Shown here: one piece after another, positions 35,971 to 44,317 of the stretch
Numbering within the stretch: the stretch's first letter is position 1
Layout of the letters: each line of letters begins with the position of its first letter
Assembly: GCF_913062585.1 (NCBI RefSeq)
Contig: NZ_CAJXWX010000017.1
Span: 1-64,000, forward strand
From: an uncultured Sphingomonas sp.
GTDB taxonomy: Bacteria; Pseudomonadota; Alphaproteobacteria; Sphingomonadales; Sphingomonadaceae
Direction of reading: 5' to 3'
Length of the DNA: 64,000 nt
Position numbers and translations under genes: made by a program
Notes under the pieces: model-generated
Databases searched by the model: none
Seen by the model: only the letters and a program-made list of their open reading frames with translations
What the model was told of the DNA's origin: nothing

Positions 35971-37197
35971 ATGGCGCTGATCGATCTGTTTCTGTCGCGC
36001 GCGGTCCGCAAGGGCCGCCTGTCCCTCACCCATCATGACGGCACCGTCCGCCAATTCGGTGCGCCCGAGCCCGGCTATCCCGATGTCGCGATCCGCTTCA
36101 CCGACGGTCGCGTCGCCGGGCAGATCGTCCGCAACCCCGCACTGGCGGCGGGCGAGGCCTTTATGGACGGCCGCCTGGTCGTCGAGCAGGGCGATGTCCG
36201 CGACCTGGTCGAGTTGCTGACCGCCAACGACAAATGGGAAGCGGGCCGGGCGAACCTGAACCCCTCGCGCCTCGTCCGGGCGGCGGGCGCGATCAAGCAC
36301 CGGCTCGACCGGATCAACATGGAGCGCCGATCGAAGAAGAACGTCGCGCATCATTACGACCTGTCGGGTACGCTCTACGAACTCTTCCTCGACACCGACA
36401 AGCAATATAGCTGCGCCTATTTCACCGATCCGCAGAACGACCTGGAGCGGGCGCAACGCGACAAAAAGGCGCATATCGCCGCCAAACTGGTGATCTCGCC
36501 GGGGATGAAGGTCCTCGACATCGGCTGCGGCTGGGGTGGCATGGCGCTGTACCTGCACCAGAAATGCGGCGCCGAGGTGCTGGGTGTCACCCTATCCGAG
36601 GAACAGCTGAAGGTCGCGCGTGCGCGGGCCGAGGCGCTGGGCGTGTCGGACAAGGTGAAGTTCGAGCTGATCGACTATCGCCGGGTGGAGGGCCAGTTCG
36701 ACCGCATCGTCTCGGTCGGCATGTTCGAGCATGTCGGCCCGCCGCAATATCGGACCTTCTTCCGCAAGTGCCGCGACCTGCTGAGCGAGGACGGCGTGAT
36801 GCTGCTCCACACCATCGGGCGCTTGAGCGGGCCTGGCGTCACCGACGACTGGACGACCAAATATATCTTCCCCGGCGGCTATAATCCCGCCCTGTCCGAG
36901 ATCGTGCGCGCGCAGGAGGGGATGCGCATGTTCCTGACCGATGTCGAGGTCCTGCGCTGTCATTATGGCTGGACGCTCGACATCTGGTACGAGCGGACGG
37001 TGGCGGCGAAGGACCGTATCGTGGAGCTCTATGACGAGCGCTTCTATCGCATGTGGCTCTTCTATCTGGCGGGTGCTGGCGCGGCGTTCCGCAATGGCGG
37101 CCTTTGCAACTATCAGGTGCAACTGACGCGGGGGCGCCTGTCGGTGCCGGTCACGCGGGACTATATGTACGAGGGCGAACGCGCGCTGCGGGATTAA
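35971..37197 (+). CDS. cfa: cyclopropane-fatty-acyl-phospholipid synthase
   Basis: The 408-aa enzyme methylenates cis double bonds of membrane lipids using SAM. SAM motif: KVLDIGCGWGGMALYLHQKCGAEVLG near residue 172, followed by LSEEQLKVARARAEALGV and IVSVGMFEHVGPPQY. The C-terminal segment with NYQVQLTRGRLSVPVTRDYMY matches the family. The N-terminal part (1-130) is the usual Cfa leader domain that binds lipid. The 18-base gap from the Moco gene suggests a common transcript, although function is not obviously linked. It ends before a compound repeat. Confidence 0.93.
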   Translation: MALIDLFLSRAVRKGRLSLTHHDGTVRQFGAPEPGYPDVAIRFTDGRVAGQIVRNPALAAGEAFMDGRLVVEQGDVRDLVELLTANDKWEAGRANLNPSRLVRAAGAIKHRLDRINMERRSKKNVAHHYDLSGTLYELFLDTDKQYSCAYFTDPQNDLERAQRDKKAHIAAKLVISPGMKVLDIGCGWGGMALYLHQKCGAEVLGVTLSEEQLKVARARAEALGVSDKVKFELIDYRRVEGQFDRIVSVGMFEHVGPPQYRTFFRKCRDLLSEDGVMLLHTIGRLSGPGVTDDWTTKYIFPGGYNPALSEIVRAQEGMRMFLTDVEVLRCHYGWTLDIWYERTVAAKDRIVELYDERFYRMWLFYLAGAGAAFRNGGLCNYQVQLTRGRLSVPVTRDYMYEGERALRD

Positions 37198-37205
37198 GGA
37201 AATAT

Positions 37206-37323
37206 TCCTCCCCTGCAAGGGGAGGGGGACCAGCGAAGCTGGTGGAGGGGTATCCCGCTCTCGAGGGCGCAACACCCCTCCGTCAGGGCTGCGCCCTGCC
37301 ACCTGCCCTTGCAACGGGAGGAA
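37206..37323. repeat. compound inverted repeat, copy 9 (REPIN-like)
   Basis: The left arm is CCTCCCCTGCAAGGGGAGG, with inner stem ACCAGC-GAA-GCTGGT. The right inner stem is CAGGGC-TGC-GCCCTG, with core CGCTCTCGAGGGCG. It lies between the convergent cfa and hypothetical genes; the right outer stem has drifted (CTTGCAACGGGAGG). Confidence 0.9.
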
Positions 37324-37327
37324 TGGC

Positions 37328-37732
37328 TTAGCGCGGTGCCAGACGCCGGATATCCAGCACGTCGACCCCGGCGAGCATCACCGGCCCGAACCGTCCATCG
37401 ACCTCCGCCACGATCCCCTGAGCGGTGGAGCGCACCCGGGTCCAGGGGATTTCGCGCACCGCCAGGCGGCGGCCCTGCAGCTTGATCGCGGCGACGCGCC
37501 CGTCCTGCGCCACCGCCAGCGCGCCCTGCCCGTCGGCGCCGACAACGGCACCGACGACCGCAAAGCCCGGCAACGCCGCCTCGGTCGCGGCCGCGACCTC
37601 CTCGGGCGACCCCAGGCGGCGGTCGCGACGGCGGCGGACCAGCCAGCCTATGCCGACCCCGCTCAGCACCGCGCCCGTGCCCAGTCCGGCGAGCGCCCAG
37701 CCCGCCACCGCACCGCCGATCGGCAGGGTCAT
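37328..37732 (-). CDS. membrane-anchored hypothetical protein
   Basis: The 134-aa product has one N-terminal hydrophobic segment (GGAVAGWALAGLGTGAVLSGVGIGWLV), a basic stop-transfer (RRRRDRR), and a soluble domain (ALAVAQDGRVAAIKLQGRRLAVREIPWTRVRST … VMLAGVDVLDIRRL) that resembles a small beta domain. No family recognised. The start is the ATG at 37732, overlapping the upstream gene's TGA as ATGA; the open frame beyond it translates the previous gene in another frame. It is coupled to the DUF442-type gene. Confidence 0.65.
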   Translation of the reverse strand: MTLPIGGAVAGWALAGLGTGAVLSGVGIGWLVRRRRDRRLGSPEEVAAATEAALPGFAVVGAVVGADGQGALAVAQDGRVAAIKLQGRRLAVREIPWTRVRSTAQGIVAEVDGRFGPVMLAGVDVLDIRRLAPR

Positions 37733-38160
37733 CCCGCCGCGCCCGACAGCGCCTCGAGCGTCGGGCGCAGGCCGGACAGGTCGTACCCCGCCCCTTCGGC
37801 CTGCATGACGATCAGCGTCGGGTTGCGCCCGGCCTTCGCCGCCGCCAGCGCCCACAAATTGCAGCTGCGCGTGCCCGACCGGCAATAGGCCAGCACCGGC
37901 CCCTTCGCCTCAACCAGCGCCTGGGTCATCTGGTCGACCATCTCGTGGCTGAAGCCGCCGGGCGTCACCGGGATGGCGGTATAGGCCAGCCCCTGGTCCT
38001 CCGCCGCTGCGCGAATCGCGTCGCCGGTCGGCTGGCCGGGTTCCTCGCCATCGGGACGGTTGTTGACGATGGCGGTATAGCCCGCCGCCTTGATCGCGGC
38101 GATATCCTCCGGCCGGATCTGGGGGGCGACGGCGACGCTTTCGTTGAGTGGGCGGATCAT
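37729..38160 (-). CDS. TIGR01244 family sulfur transferase / phosphatase (DUF442)
   Basis: The 143-aa protein has the DUF442/TIGR01244 cysteine-phosphatase or rhodanese-like fold. The active-site loop is AYCRSGTRS (CX5R), within GPVLAYCRSGTRSCNLWALAAAKAGR. The N-terminal NESVAVAPQIRPEDIAAIKAAGYTAIVNNRPDGEE segment is typical of the family (Blh-like N-domain), whose members include the sulfide-responsive beta-lactamase-like proteins. The start is the ATG at 38160, with AGGTGA five bases upstream; GTG at 38169 lacks a site. It is coupled to the downstream membrane protein. Confidence 0.85.
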   Translation of the reverse strand: MIRPLNESVAVAPQIRPEDIAAIKAAGYTAIVNNRPDGEEPGQPTGDAIRAAAEDQGLAYTAIPVTPGGFSHEMVDQMTQALVEAKGPVLAYCRSGTRSCNLWALAAAKAGRNPTLIVMQAEGAGYDLSGLRPTLEALSGAAG

Positions 38161-38321
38161 GCGGTTCACCTATTCAATGGGCCGTTTCACCGCAACCGGT
38201 GGCGCACCCGCTTTGACGAAAAGACGCACGCGCCCCCCGCATGGCTCCATCCCGGAACGGAACAAGTTGCCCGCGCGCCTCGTCTGGCTGTCCGGACAAT
38301 ATCGCTAAGGAGCCGCGCCCC

Positions 38322-39341
38322 ATGCCCTTGATCGATCGCCGCCAGGGCCTGTGGAGCATGGCCGCCCTGGGCTTGGCCTCTGCCCTGCCGCTCGCTTGGC
38401 GCAGGGCGCAGGCGGCGACGCCGGCGCGCACGCTGGCGGTGGTGGAAAAGGGCGCGGGGCGCGTCGCCTTCTATGCGCTGCCCCAGGGCCGGTTGCTCGG
38501 CACGGTGCCGCTCGGGCCCCAGCCGCACGAGATGGTCGCGGATGCCGGCGGGGCTTTCGCCTATGTCGGGGGCTATGGCGTCAAGGGCTGGCAATATGGC
38601 GGCGAGGGCGGACACGAACTGTTCGTCATCGACTTGGCGAACCGGCGCCTGGTGCGCAATATCGACCTGGCCCCCCATTGTCGCTGGCACGGCATACGGA
38701 TGGATGCCAAGGGGCGCCTTTACGCCCTGTCCGAAACCGACAGCCTGCTCGCCCGCTTCGACCGGCCCCAGACCGCCGAGCACCCCGACCGGATGATCCC
38801 GGTCGGCGGCGCGCGCAGCCATTATTTCGTCGTCACGGCCGATGGCGGCCGTGCCTATGCCGCCGACACGATGAGCGGCATGGTCATCATGGTCGACCCC
38901 GATGATGCCAGCTTCGCTCCCGTCAAACAGCATATCGGCCAGGCACCCGAAGGGCTGGCGCTCAGTCCCGACGAACGAACGCTCTATGTCATCGACCGTC
39001 CGGCGGGGATGCTCCACGCGCTGGACGCCGTCACGCTGCGGCCCCGTGCGCGCATGGCCTTGCGCGGAGAAGCGGTACGGGTGATCGTGGCAAGCGACGG
39101 TCGCCTGATCGTGTCCAACACAGCCGACAAGAGCCTGACCCGTCATTCGCCCGCCACCCTGGCCGAGGAAGCCCGGCTTCCCCTGCCGGCTGCCGCACCG
39201 GGCCTGAACCTGCCCGCCGGAAGCACGACCCTCTATGCCGCGTTGGAGGACAACCGGATCGCCATCGTCGATCTGGCAGGCTGGCGAATCATCGGCGATT
39301 TCGCGACCGGCGACGCGCCCGACACGGCCGTCCTTCTGTAA
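38322..39341 (+). CDS. YncE-like beta-propeller protein with Tat signal
   Basis: The protein, about 339 aa, starts with a Tat signal (DRRQGLWSMAALGLASALPLAWRRAQA). It forms a repetitive WD40-like/YncE propeller: blades such as VFYALPQGRLLGTVPLGPQPHEMVADAGGAFAYV, RLYALSETDSLLARFDRP, LSPDERTLYVIDRPAGMLHALDAVTLRPRARMALRG and LYAALEDNRIAIVDLAGWRIIGDF. It probably acts in the periplasm; its role is not evident. The ATG at 38322 has TAAGGAG upstream. It precedes crtY by 48 bases on the same strand, so the first carotenoid gene may share its promoter. Confidence 0.85.
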   Translation: MPLIDRRQGLWSMAALGLASALPLAWRRAQAATPARTLAVVEKGAGRVAFYALPQGRLLGTVPLGPQPHEMVADAGGAFAYVGGYGVKGWQYGGEGGHELFVIDLANRRLVRNIDLAPHCRWHGIRMDAKGRLYALSETDSLLARFDRPQTAEHPDRMIPVGGARSHYFVVTADGGRAYAADTMSGMVIMVDPDDASFAPVKQHIGQAPEGLALSPDERTLYVIDRPAGMLHALDAVTLRPRARMALRGEAVRVIVASDGRLIVSNTADKSLTRHSPATLAEEARLPLPAAAPGLNLPAGSTTLYAALEDNRIAIVDLAGWRIIGDFATGDAPDTAVLL

Positions 39342-39389
39342 TGGCGCCGGGTCTTTGCCTTCGTCCCGCTTTCCGGTAGCGGTGAGCGG

Positions 39390-40562
39390 ATGGCTGCCAA
39401 AATCTCCTGCGACGTCGCGATCATTGGCGCGGGCCTGGCCGGCGGTCTGATCGCGCTTGCGCTGAAGGCACGCCATCCCTCGCTCGACGTCCGGCTGGTC
39501 GATGCGGTCGAGACGATCGGCGGCAACCATCTCTGGTCCTTTTTCGGCAGCGACGTGGCCAAGCGCGACCGCTGGCTCGTCGAGCGGCTCGTCGCGCATG
39601 GCTGGCGCGGCTATGACGTCGCCTTTCCCGCCCATTCACGCACCCTGCACCAGACCTATTATTCGATCGAGAGCCACCGCCTGGACGCCGAGGTGCGCCG
39701 TGTCCTGCCACCAGAGGCCCTGATCCTGGGGCGCAAGGTTCTGGCCGTATCGGCGACCGCCGCGGTCTTCGCCGATGGCGACCGGGTCGAGGCAACGGGC
39801 GTGATCGACGCGCGCGGCGCGGGCGACCTGTCCTCGCTGTCCTGCGGCTGGCAGAAATTCGTCGGCCAGGAACTGCGGCTCGCGCGCCCGCACGGGGTCG
39901 AGCGGCCGGTGGTGATGGACGCCACCGTCAAGCAGATCGACGGCTATCGCTTCGTCTACACCCTGCCCTTCGCCGAGGACCGGATCTTCGTCGAGGACAC
40001 CTATTACTCGACCTCCGCCGAGCTGAACCGCCGCGCCATCGTCCAGCGGATCGAGCGCTATGCCGACAGCCGCGACTGGATCACCCATGAAGTGGTGCGC
40101 GAGGAGGCGGGCGTGCTGCCGGTCGCGATGGGCGGCGATTTCGACGGTTACTGGCGCAGCGGCGGGGCCAAGACGCCCAAGGCCGGAATGCGCGCCGGGC
40201 TGTTCCACCCGACCACCGGCTATTCGCTGCCCGATGCGATCCGCATGGCCGCGATGCTGGCCGGGCGGCGCGATTTCGCCGGGGCCGACCTGCACGACGC
40301 GACCTATCGCATGGCGCGCGCCGCCTGGGACGCGCGCGGCTTTTACCGTATGCTCGACACGATGTTGTTCAAGGCGGCGGAGCCGGATGAGCGATACCGC
40401 GTTCTGGAGCGTTTCTATCGTCTTCCGCCCGACCTGATCGGGCGATTCTATGCAGGGCAATCGACCATGGCCGACAAGGCACGAGTTCTGACCGGACGGC
40501 CGCCCGTGCCGATCCTGCGCGCCATCGCGGCGCTCCGTGACAAATCGGGAGGTCGCGCGTGA
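39390..40562 (+). CDS. crtY: lycopene beta-cyclase (CrtY type)
   Basis: The 390-aa FAD enzyme cyclises lycopene ends to beta-rings. The N-terminal nucleotide motif is DVAIIGAGLAGGLIALAL; the family marker NHLWSFF is near residue 50. The FVYTLPFAEDRIFVEDTYYS segment and the FHPTTGYSLPDAIRMAAML region are characteristic of CrtY. Its stop overlaps the crtI GTG as GTGA, so translation is coupled. The first carotenoid biosynthesis gene crtE was not found in the window, and crtB lies about 5.6 kb away on the opposite strand. Confidence 0.95.
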   Translation: MAAKISCDVAIIGAGLAGGLIALALKARHPSLDVRLVDAVETIGGNHLWSFFGSDVAKRDRWLVERLVAHGWRGYDVAFPAHSRTLHQTYYSIESHRLDAEVRRVLPPEALILGRKVLAVSATAAVFADGDRVEATGVIDARGAGDLSSLSCGWQKFVGQELRLARPHGVERPVVMDATVKQIDGYRFVYTLPFAEDRIFVEDTYYSTSAELNRRAIVQRIERYADSRDWITHEVVREEAGVLPVAMGGDFDGYWRSGGAKTPKAGMRAGLFHPTTGYSLPDAIRMAAMLAGRRDFAGADLHDATYRMARAAWDARGFYRMLDTMLFKAAEPDERYRVLERFYRLPPDLIGRFYAGQSTMADKARVLTGRPPVPILRAIAALRDKSGGRA

Positions 40563-42034
40563 AGAGCGCGGTCGTCATCGGATCGGGTTTCGGCGGACTG
40601 GCGCTGGCCATTCGCCTGCAATCGGCCGGCGTGCAGACGACCATCGTCGAGGCGCGCGACAAGCCGGGCGGGCGCGCTTATTACTGGGAGCGCGACGGCT
40701 TCACCTTCGACGCCGGGCCCACGGTCATCACCGATCCGGCCTGCCTGGAGGAACTCTGGGCGCTGACCGGCCGGTCGATGTCGGAGGACGTCAAGCTCGA
40801 TCCGGTCAGCCCCTTCTACCGGCTGAACTGGGTCGACGGCACCAATTTCGATTACAGCAACGACGACACCCAGCTGCGCTCGGAAATCGCCAAGCTGAAC
40901 CCCGACGATATCGAGGGCTATGGCAAGTTCCTCGACTATGCCGCGGGCGTCTATCACGAAGGCTATGAGAAGCTCGGCCATGTCGCGTTTCTCGACTTCG
41001 CCTCGATGGTGAAGGCCGCCCCCGCGCTGGCGAAGTATCAGGCATGGAACTCGGTCTATGCCATGGTGTCGAAGTTCGTGAAGTCGGAGAAGCTGCGCGA
41101 GGCCCTGTCGTTCCACACGCTGCTCGTCGGCGGCAATCCGATGACGACCAGCGCCATCTATGCGCTGATCCACAAGCTGGAGCGCGACGGCGGCGTCTGG
41201 TTCGCGCGCGGCGGCACCAACCGCCTGGTGGCGGGCATGGTCGCGCAGTTCGAGCGGATCGGCGGCGTCATCCGCCTGGGCGATCCGGTCACGCGGATCG
41301 AGACGCTGGGCGACCGCGCGACCGGCGTCGTGACCAAGAGCGGCGTGACGATCCAGGCGGATGCGGTCGCGACCAATGCCGATATCATGCACAGCTATCG
41401 CGACCTGCTGGCCGACAACCGATCGGCCCGGCGCTCGGTCAACCGGCTGGAGCGCAAGCGCTATTCGCCGTCGCTGTTCGTCGTGCACTTCGGCATCAAG
41501 GGCGCCTGGCCGGGCATCCCGCACCACATGATCCTGTTCGGGCCGCGCTATAAGGGCCTGCTGACCGACATTTACGACACCGGCGTGCTGTCGGAGGATT
41601 TCTCGCTCTACCTCCACCACCCGACCGTCACCGATCCCAGCCTGGCGCCCGAGGGCCATTCGACCTTCTATGCGCTGGCGCCGGTGCCGCACATGGGCAA
41701 GTTCCCGATGAACTGGGACGAGGTCGGCCCGATCCTGGAAAAGCGTATCCTGGACGAGGTCGGCCGCCGCCTGATCCCCGACATCCACGAGCGGATCGTG
41801 ACCAAATTCCACTATGCGCCGGCCGATTTCGCGACCGACCTGAACGCGCATATGGGCTCGGCCTTTTCGCTCGAGCCGATCCTGACCCAGAGCGCCTATT
41901 TCCGGGTCCACAACCGCGACGATTCCATCCCGAACCTGTATTTCGTCGGCGCGGGCACGCATCCGGGCGCGGGCATTCCGGGTGTGGTCGGCAGCGCGAA
42001 GGCGACGGCGGCGCTGATGCTGGAGCGGAAATAA
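40559..42034 (+). CDS. crtI: phytoene desaturase
   Basis: The 491-aa FAD-dependent enzyme converts phytoene to lycopene. The N-terminal Rossmann motif is VVIGSGFGGLALAIRLQSAG, followed by DKPGGRAYYWERDGFTFDAGPTVITDP. The C-terminal signature (VGAGTHPGAGIPGVVGSAKAT) is the CrtI bacterial-type desaturase motif. The start is the GTG at 40559, overlapping the crtY TGA. It shows normal length (about 490 residues). It is followed by a compound repeat and then a regulator-permease pair on the same strand. Confidence 0.96.
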   Translation: MKSAVVIGSGFGGLALAIRLQSAGVQTTIVEARDKPGGRAYYWERDGFTFDAGPTVITDPACLEELWALTGRSMSEDVKLDPVSPFYRLNWVDGTNFDYSNDDTQLRSEIAKLNPDDIEGYGKFLDYAAGVYHEGYEKLGHVAFLDFASMVKAAPALAKYQAWNSVYAMVSKFVKSEKLREALSFHTLLVGGNPMTTSAIYALIHKLERDGGVWFARGGTNRLVAGMVAQFERIGGVIRLGDPVTRIETLGDRATGVVTKSGVTIQADAVATNADIMHSYRDLLADNRSARRSVNRLERKRYSPSLFVVHFGIKGAWPGIPHHMILFGPRYKGLLTDIYDTGVLSEDFSLYLHHPTVTDPSLAPEGHSTFYALAPVPHMGKFPMNWDEVGPILEKRILDEVGRRLIPDIHERIVTKFHYAPADFATDLNAHMGSAFSLEPILTQSAYFRVHNRDDSIPNLYFVGAGTHPGAGIPGVVGSAKATAALMLERK

Positions 42035-42039
42035 CCCTA

Positions 42040-42168
42040 TCCTCCCCGGCACGGGGAGGGGGACCATGCGAAGCATGGTGGAGGGGGGATGGCCGCAAGG
42101 GACGATCTGTGTGGCGATCCCCCTCCGTCAGCGCTGCGCGCTGCCACCTCCCCGTGCCGGGGAGGATA
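42040..42168. repeat. compound inverted repeat, copy 10 (REPIN-like)
   Basis: The outer arms are CCTCCCCGGCACGGGGAGG. The left inner stem is CCATGC-GAA-GCATGG, the right is CAGCGC-TGC-GCGCTG, and the core holds AAGGGACGATC. It lies between crtI and the ArsR gene. Confidence 0.9.
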
Positions 42169-42171
42169 TAT

Positions 42172-42203
42172 TTAGCCTTCTCGCTAATTAGCCATCATGC
42201 TAA
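42172..42203. promoter_or_regulatory. two tandem perfect palindromes, candidate ArsR operator
   Basis: TTAGC-N6-GCTAA occurs twice back to back: TTAGC 42172-42176 with GCTAA 42183-42187, then TTAGC 42188-42192 with GCTAA 42199-42203. The second copy ends nine bases before the ATG at 42213. The position suits autorepression by the encoded ArsR-type protein; the binding itself is inferred. Confidence 0.75.
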
Positions 42204-42212
42204 ACACCGGCC

Positions 42213-42509
42213 ATGGACCCGGTGTTCGAAGCCCTCGCCCATCCCACGCGCCGCCGCATCCTGGAGATGCTGCGCGGCGGCGGGTTGTCGGCGGGCGCCA
42301 TTGCCGAGGCGTTCGACGTCTCGCGCCCCACCATGTCCGCGCATTTCGCGAAGCTGAAAGCAGCAGGCCTGATCCAGGCCGAGCAGCAGGGCACCACCAT
42401 CACCTACACACTCAACCTGTCGATGCTGGAACAGGTGGTCATGGGATTCATGACCCGGCTGGGCGTCGGCGAAGAGAAGGAGGACGAACGGTGTCATTCC
42501 GCCCACTGA
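42213..42509 (+). CDS. ArsR/SmtB-family (SdpR-like) repressor
   Basis: The 98-aa winged-helix protein begins MDPVFEALAHPTRRRILEMLRGG and contains GAIAEAFDVSRPTMSAHFAKLKAAGLIQAEQQGTTITYTLN, the typical ArsR helix-turn-helix and wing. It lacks cysteine clusters in the recognition helix, which suggests a non-metal regulator such as SdpR. It is followed by an SdpI-like membrane protein whose GTG start overlaps it by 19 bases, as in the Bacillus sdpRI pair. Two tandem TTAGC-N6-GCTAA operators lie upstream. Confidence 0.9.
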   Translation: MDPVFEALAHPTRRRILEMLRGGGLSAGAIAEAFDVSRPTMSAHFAKLKAAGLIQAEQQGTTITYTLNLSMLEQVVMGFMTRLGVGEEKEDERCHSAH

Positions 42510-43147
42510 TCCTCGCATCCGCTCTGGTGGCGGGCGGCATGGCGCTGGTATCCGCCATCGCGTTGTCAAAACTGCCGCCGGGCACGATGCTGCCGACGCA
42601 CTGGAACGCAGCCGGAGAGGCGGACCGCTTCGCCGAAGCGGGTCATGCGCTGTTCATGCCGGTCGTGCTGACCATCGGCGTATCCGCGATGATGGCGGCG
42701 TTGCCCCGGATCGAGCCGCTCCAGACGAATCTCGAGGGTAGCGCGCCGCTCTTCCGCGCCGCCTGGGCAGGGCTGTTGGGGCTGTTCATCGGCGTCGAGG
42801 CGATGGTCGCCGGCCCCGCCTTTGGCTGGACCCCGCCGGGGAGCCTGATTCTGGTCGGCTTGGGGATCTTCCTGATCGCGATCGGCAATATGCTGCCCAA
42901 GTCGCGGCCGGGCTTCTTCGTCGGTATCCGCACGCCATGGGCGATCATGGACACCGACAACTGGATCGCCACGCACCGCTTTGGCGGCTGGCTGTTCGCG
43001 GGCACGGGGCTGGGCATCGTCATCGTCGCGCTGCTGCCGATCGGCGCCGAGCAGCGGGGCGGAATCGTGACGACCGCCCTCCTGTCCGCTGCGCTGACGC
43101 CGGTGGTCTTTTCCTATCTCCGCTGGCGCGTGACGCGTTCGCGCTGA
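42491..43147 (+). CDS. SdpI-family / DUF1648 membrane protein
   Basis: The protein, about 218 aa, has five to six hydrophobic helices: PLILASALVAGGMALVSAIALS, a THWNAAGEADRFAEAG segment typical of DUF1648, GHALFMPVVLTIGVSAMM, the LFRAAWAGLLGLFIGVEAMV helix, SLILVGLGIFLIAIGNMLPKSRPGFFVGIRTPW (the SdpI signature) and IVTTALLSAALTPVVFSYL. SdpI gives immunity to toxin SdpC in Bacillus, but there is no toxin gene here, so the role is more general. The GTG start at 42491 has AAGGAGG upstream and overlaps the ArsR gene. Confidence 0.88.
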   Translation: MSFRPLILASALVAGGMALVSAIALSKLPPGTMLPTHWNAAGEADRFAEAGHALFMPVVLTIGVSAMMAALPRIEPLQTNLEGSAPLFRAAWAGLLGLFIGVEAMVAGPAFGWTPPGSLILVGLGIFLIAIGNMLPKSRPGFFVGIRTPWAIMDTDNWIATHRFGGWLFAGTGLGIVIVALLPIGAEQRGGIVTTALLSAALTPVVFSYLRWRVTRSR

Positions 43148-43171
43148 TCACTGGTTTCGAGGGGCTTTCCG

Positions 43172-44128
43172 ATGTCGTTGACCGCGCTGTTCGCCGCTAT
43201 GCTTGCCGCCGCCACGCCGATGGCCGATCGTGACATAGCGGCGCCCGGCCCGCAGGGGCTCCTCAAGGGTAGTTGGATGGGGCCGGAGGGCGCCAAGGTT
43301 CTGGTCGTGCTGATGATCCCCGGCTCGGGCCCGACCGATCGCGACGGCAACAATCCGCGCGGGCTGAAGGCCGCCTCGCTCCGCCTGCTGGCTCAGGGAC
43401 TGGCGGCCAAGGGCATCGCCAGCGTCCGCATCGACAAGCGGGGCATGTTCGCCAGCGCCGGGGCGGTGCCCGACCCCAATGCGGTCACGATCGACGATTA
43501 TGCCGCCGACACGCGCAGCTGGATCGCCGCGATCCGCGCAAAGACGGGCGTGCCGTGCGTCTGGGTGCTGGGACATAGCGAAGGCGGCGTGGTCGCGCTC
43601 GACACCGCGGCGGCCCGGCCGGAGGGCTTGTGCGGCGTCATCGCCGTCTCCACGCCGGGCCGTCCGCTGGGCGCGGTGATGCGGGCGCAGTTCCATGCCA
43701 ACCCCGCCAATGCACCGATCCTGGCCGATGCCGACCGCGCCCTCGACGCGCTGGAGGCTGGCCGCACCATCCCCGCCGCCAGCCTGACGCCGCCGCTGTC
43801 GATGATCTTCGCCGATCCGGTCCAGCCCTTCCTGATCAACGCCTTTGCCAAGGATCCCGCGAAGCTGGCCGCGGCGACCGCCAAGCCGCTGCTGATCGTG
43901 CAGGGCAAGGCCGACCTTCAGGTGACGCCCGAGGATGCCAAGACGCTGAAGGCGGGACAGCCCAAGGCGTCGCTGGTTCTGCTGCCCCGGGTCAATCACG
44001 TTCTGAAGACCGTCGAGGGCGACAGCCGGGGCGCCAATATCGCGACCTATGCCGACCCCAATCTGCCACTCGCCCCGGGCGTGGTGGAGGCAGTGGCGGA
44101 TTTCGTCATGGGCCATCCTGCCCGGTAA
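43172..44128 (+). CDS. alpha/beta hydrolase family protein (secreted)
   Basis: The 318-aa protein opens with a short hydrophobic leader (MSLTALFAAMLAAATPMA) that may be a signal peptide. Alpha/beta-hydrolase marks: VLMIPGSGPTDRDGNN (oxyanion region), DYAADTRSWIAAIRAKTG, and the nucleophile elbow GHSEGG (residues 134-139 in VWVLGHSEGGVVALD). The late Asp and His are in LLIVQGKADLQVTPEDAKTL and LLPRVNHVL. It resembles S9-type hydrolases and dienelactone hydrolases. It is 24 bases after the SdpI gene and could share its transcript. Confidence 0.88.
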   Translation: MSLTALFAAMLAAATPMADRDIAAPGPQGLLKGSWMGPEGAKVLVVLMIPGSGPTDRDGNNPRGLKAASLRLLAQGLAAKGIASVRIDKRGMFASAGAVPDPNAVTIDDYAADTRSWIAAIRAKTGVPCVWVLGHSEGGVVALDTAAARPEGLCGVIAVSTPGRPLGAVMRAQFHANPANAPILADADRALDALEAGRTIPAASLTPPLSMIFADPVQPFLINAFAKDPAKLAAATAKPLLIVQGKADLQVTPEDAKTLKAGQPKASLVLLPRVNHVLKTVEGDSRGANIATYADPNLPLAPGVVEAVADFVMGHPAR

Positions 44129-44179
44129 AAGTGGGACCGCACAATAGGGATACCATGCGCTCCCTTACGCCTCACCCAA

Positions 44180-44221
44180 GCGAAGGCCGGGGTCCAGTTT
44201 CGGCGTGATTTCGGCCTTCGC
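44180..44221. repeat. hairpin, remnant of a sphingomonad palindromic repeat
   Basis: GCGAAGGCCG (44180-44189) and CGGCCTTCGC (44212-44221) are perfect complements around a 22-base loop with GGGTCCAGTTTCGGCGTG. It lies between two same-strand genes and may slow or end transcription. Confidence 0.6.
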
Positions 44222-44317
44222 CGGGATCGTGTAAAAGGAGGAAAAGTCCGGTCCGGCCATGATCCCGACATGATTGGTGCAGATCGTTACCTCGTCGTCA
44301 CGACACCGGGAGAGATC

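Noticed and set aside
38241..38322. Upstream start for the YncE-like protein
   Set aside because: It would hide the Tat signal behind 27 residues and has no ribosome site, while ATG 38322 has TAAGGAG.
42197..42490. Long upstream extension of the SdpI-like gene
   Set aside because: It is the ArsR gene read in another frame; the GTG at 42491 has AAGGAGG.
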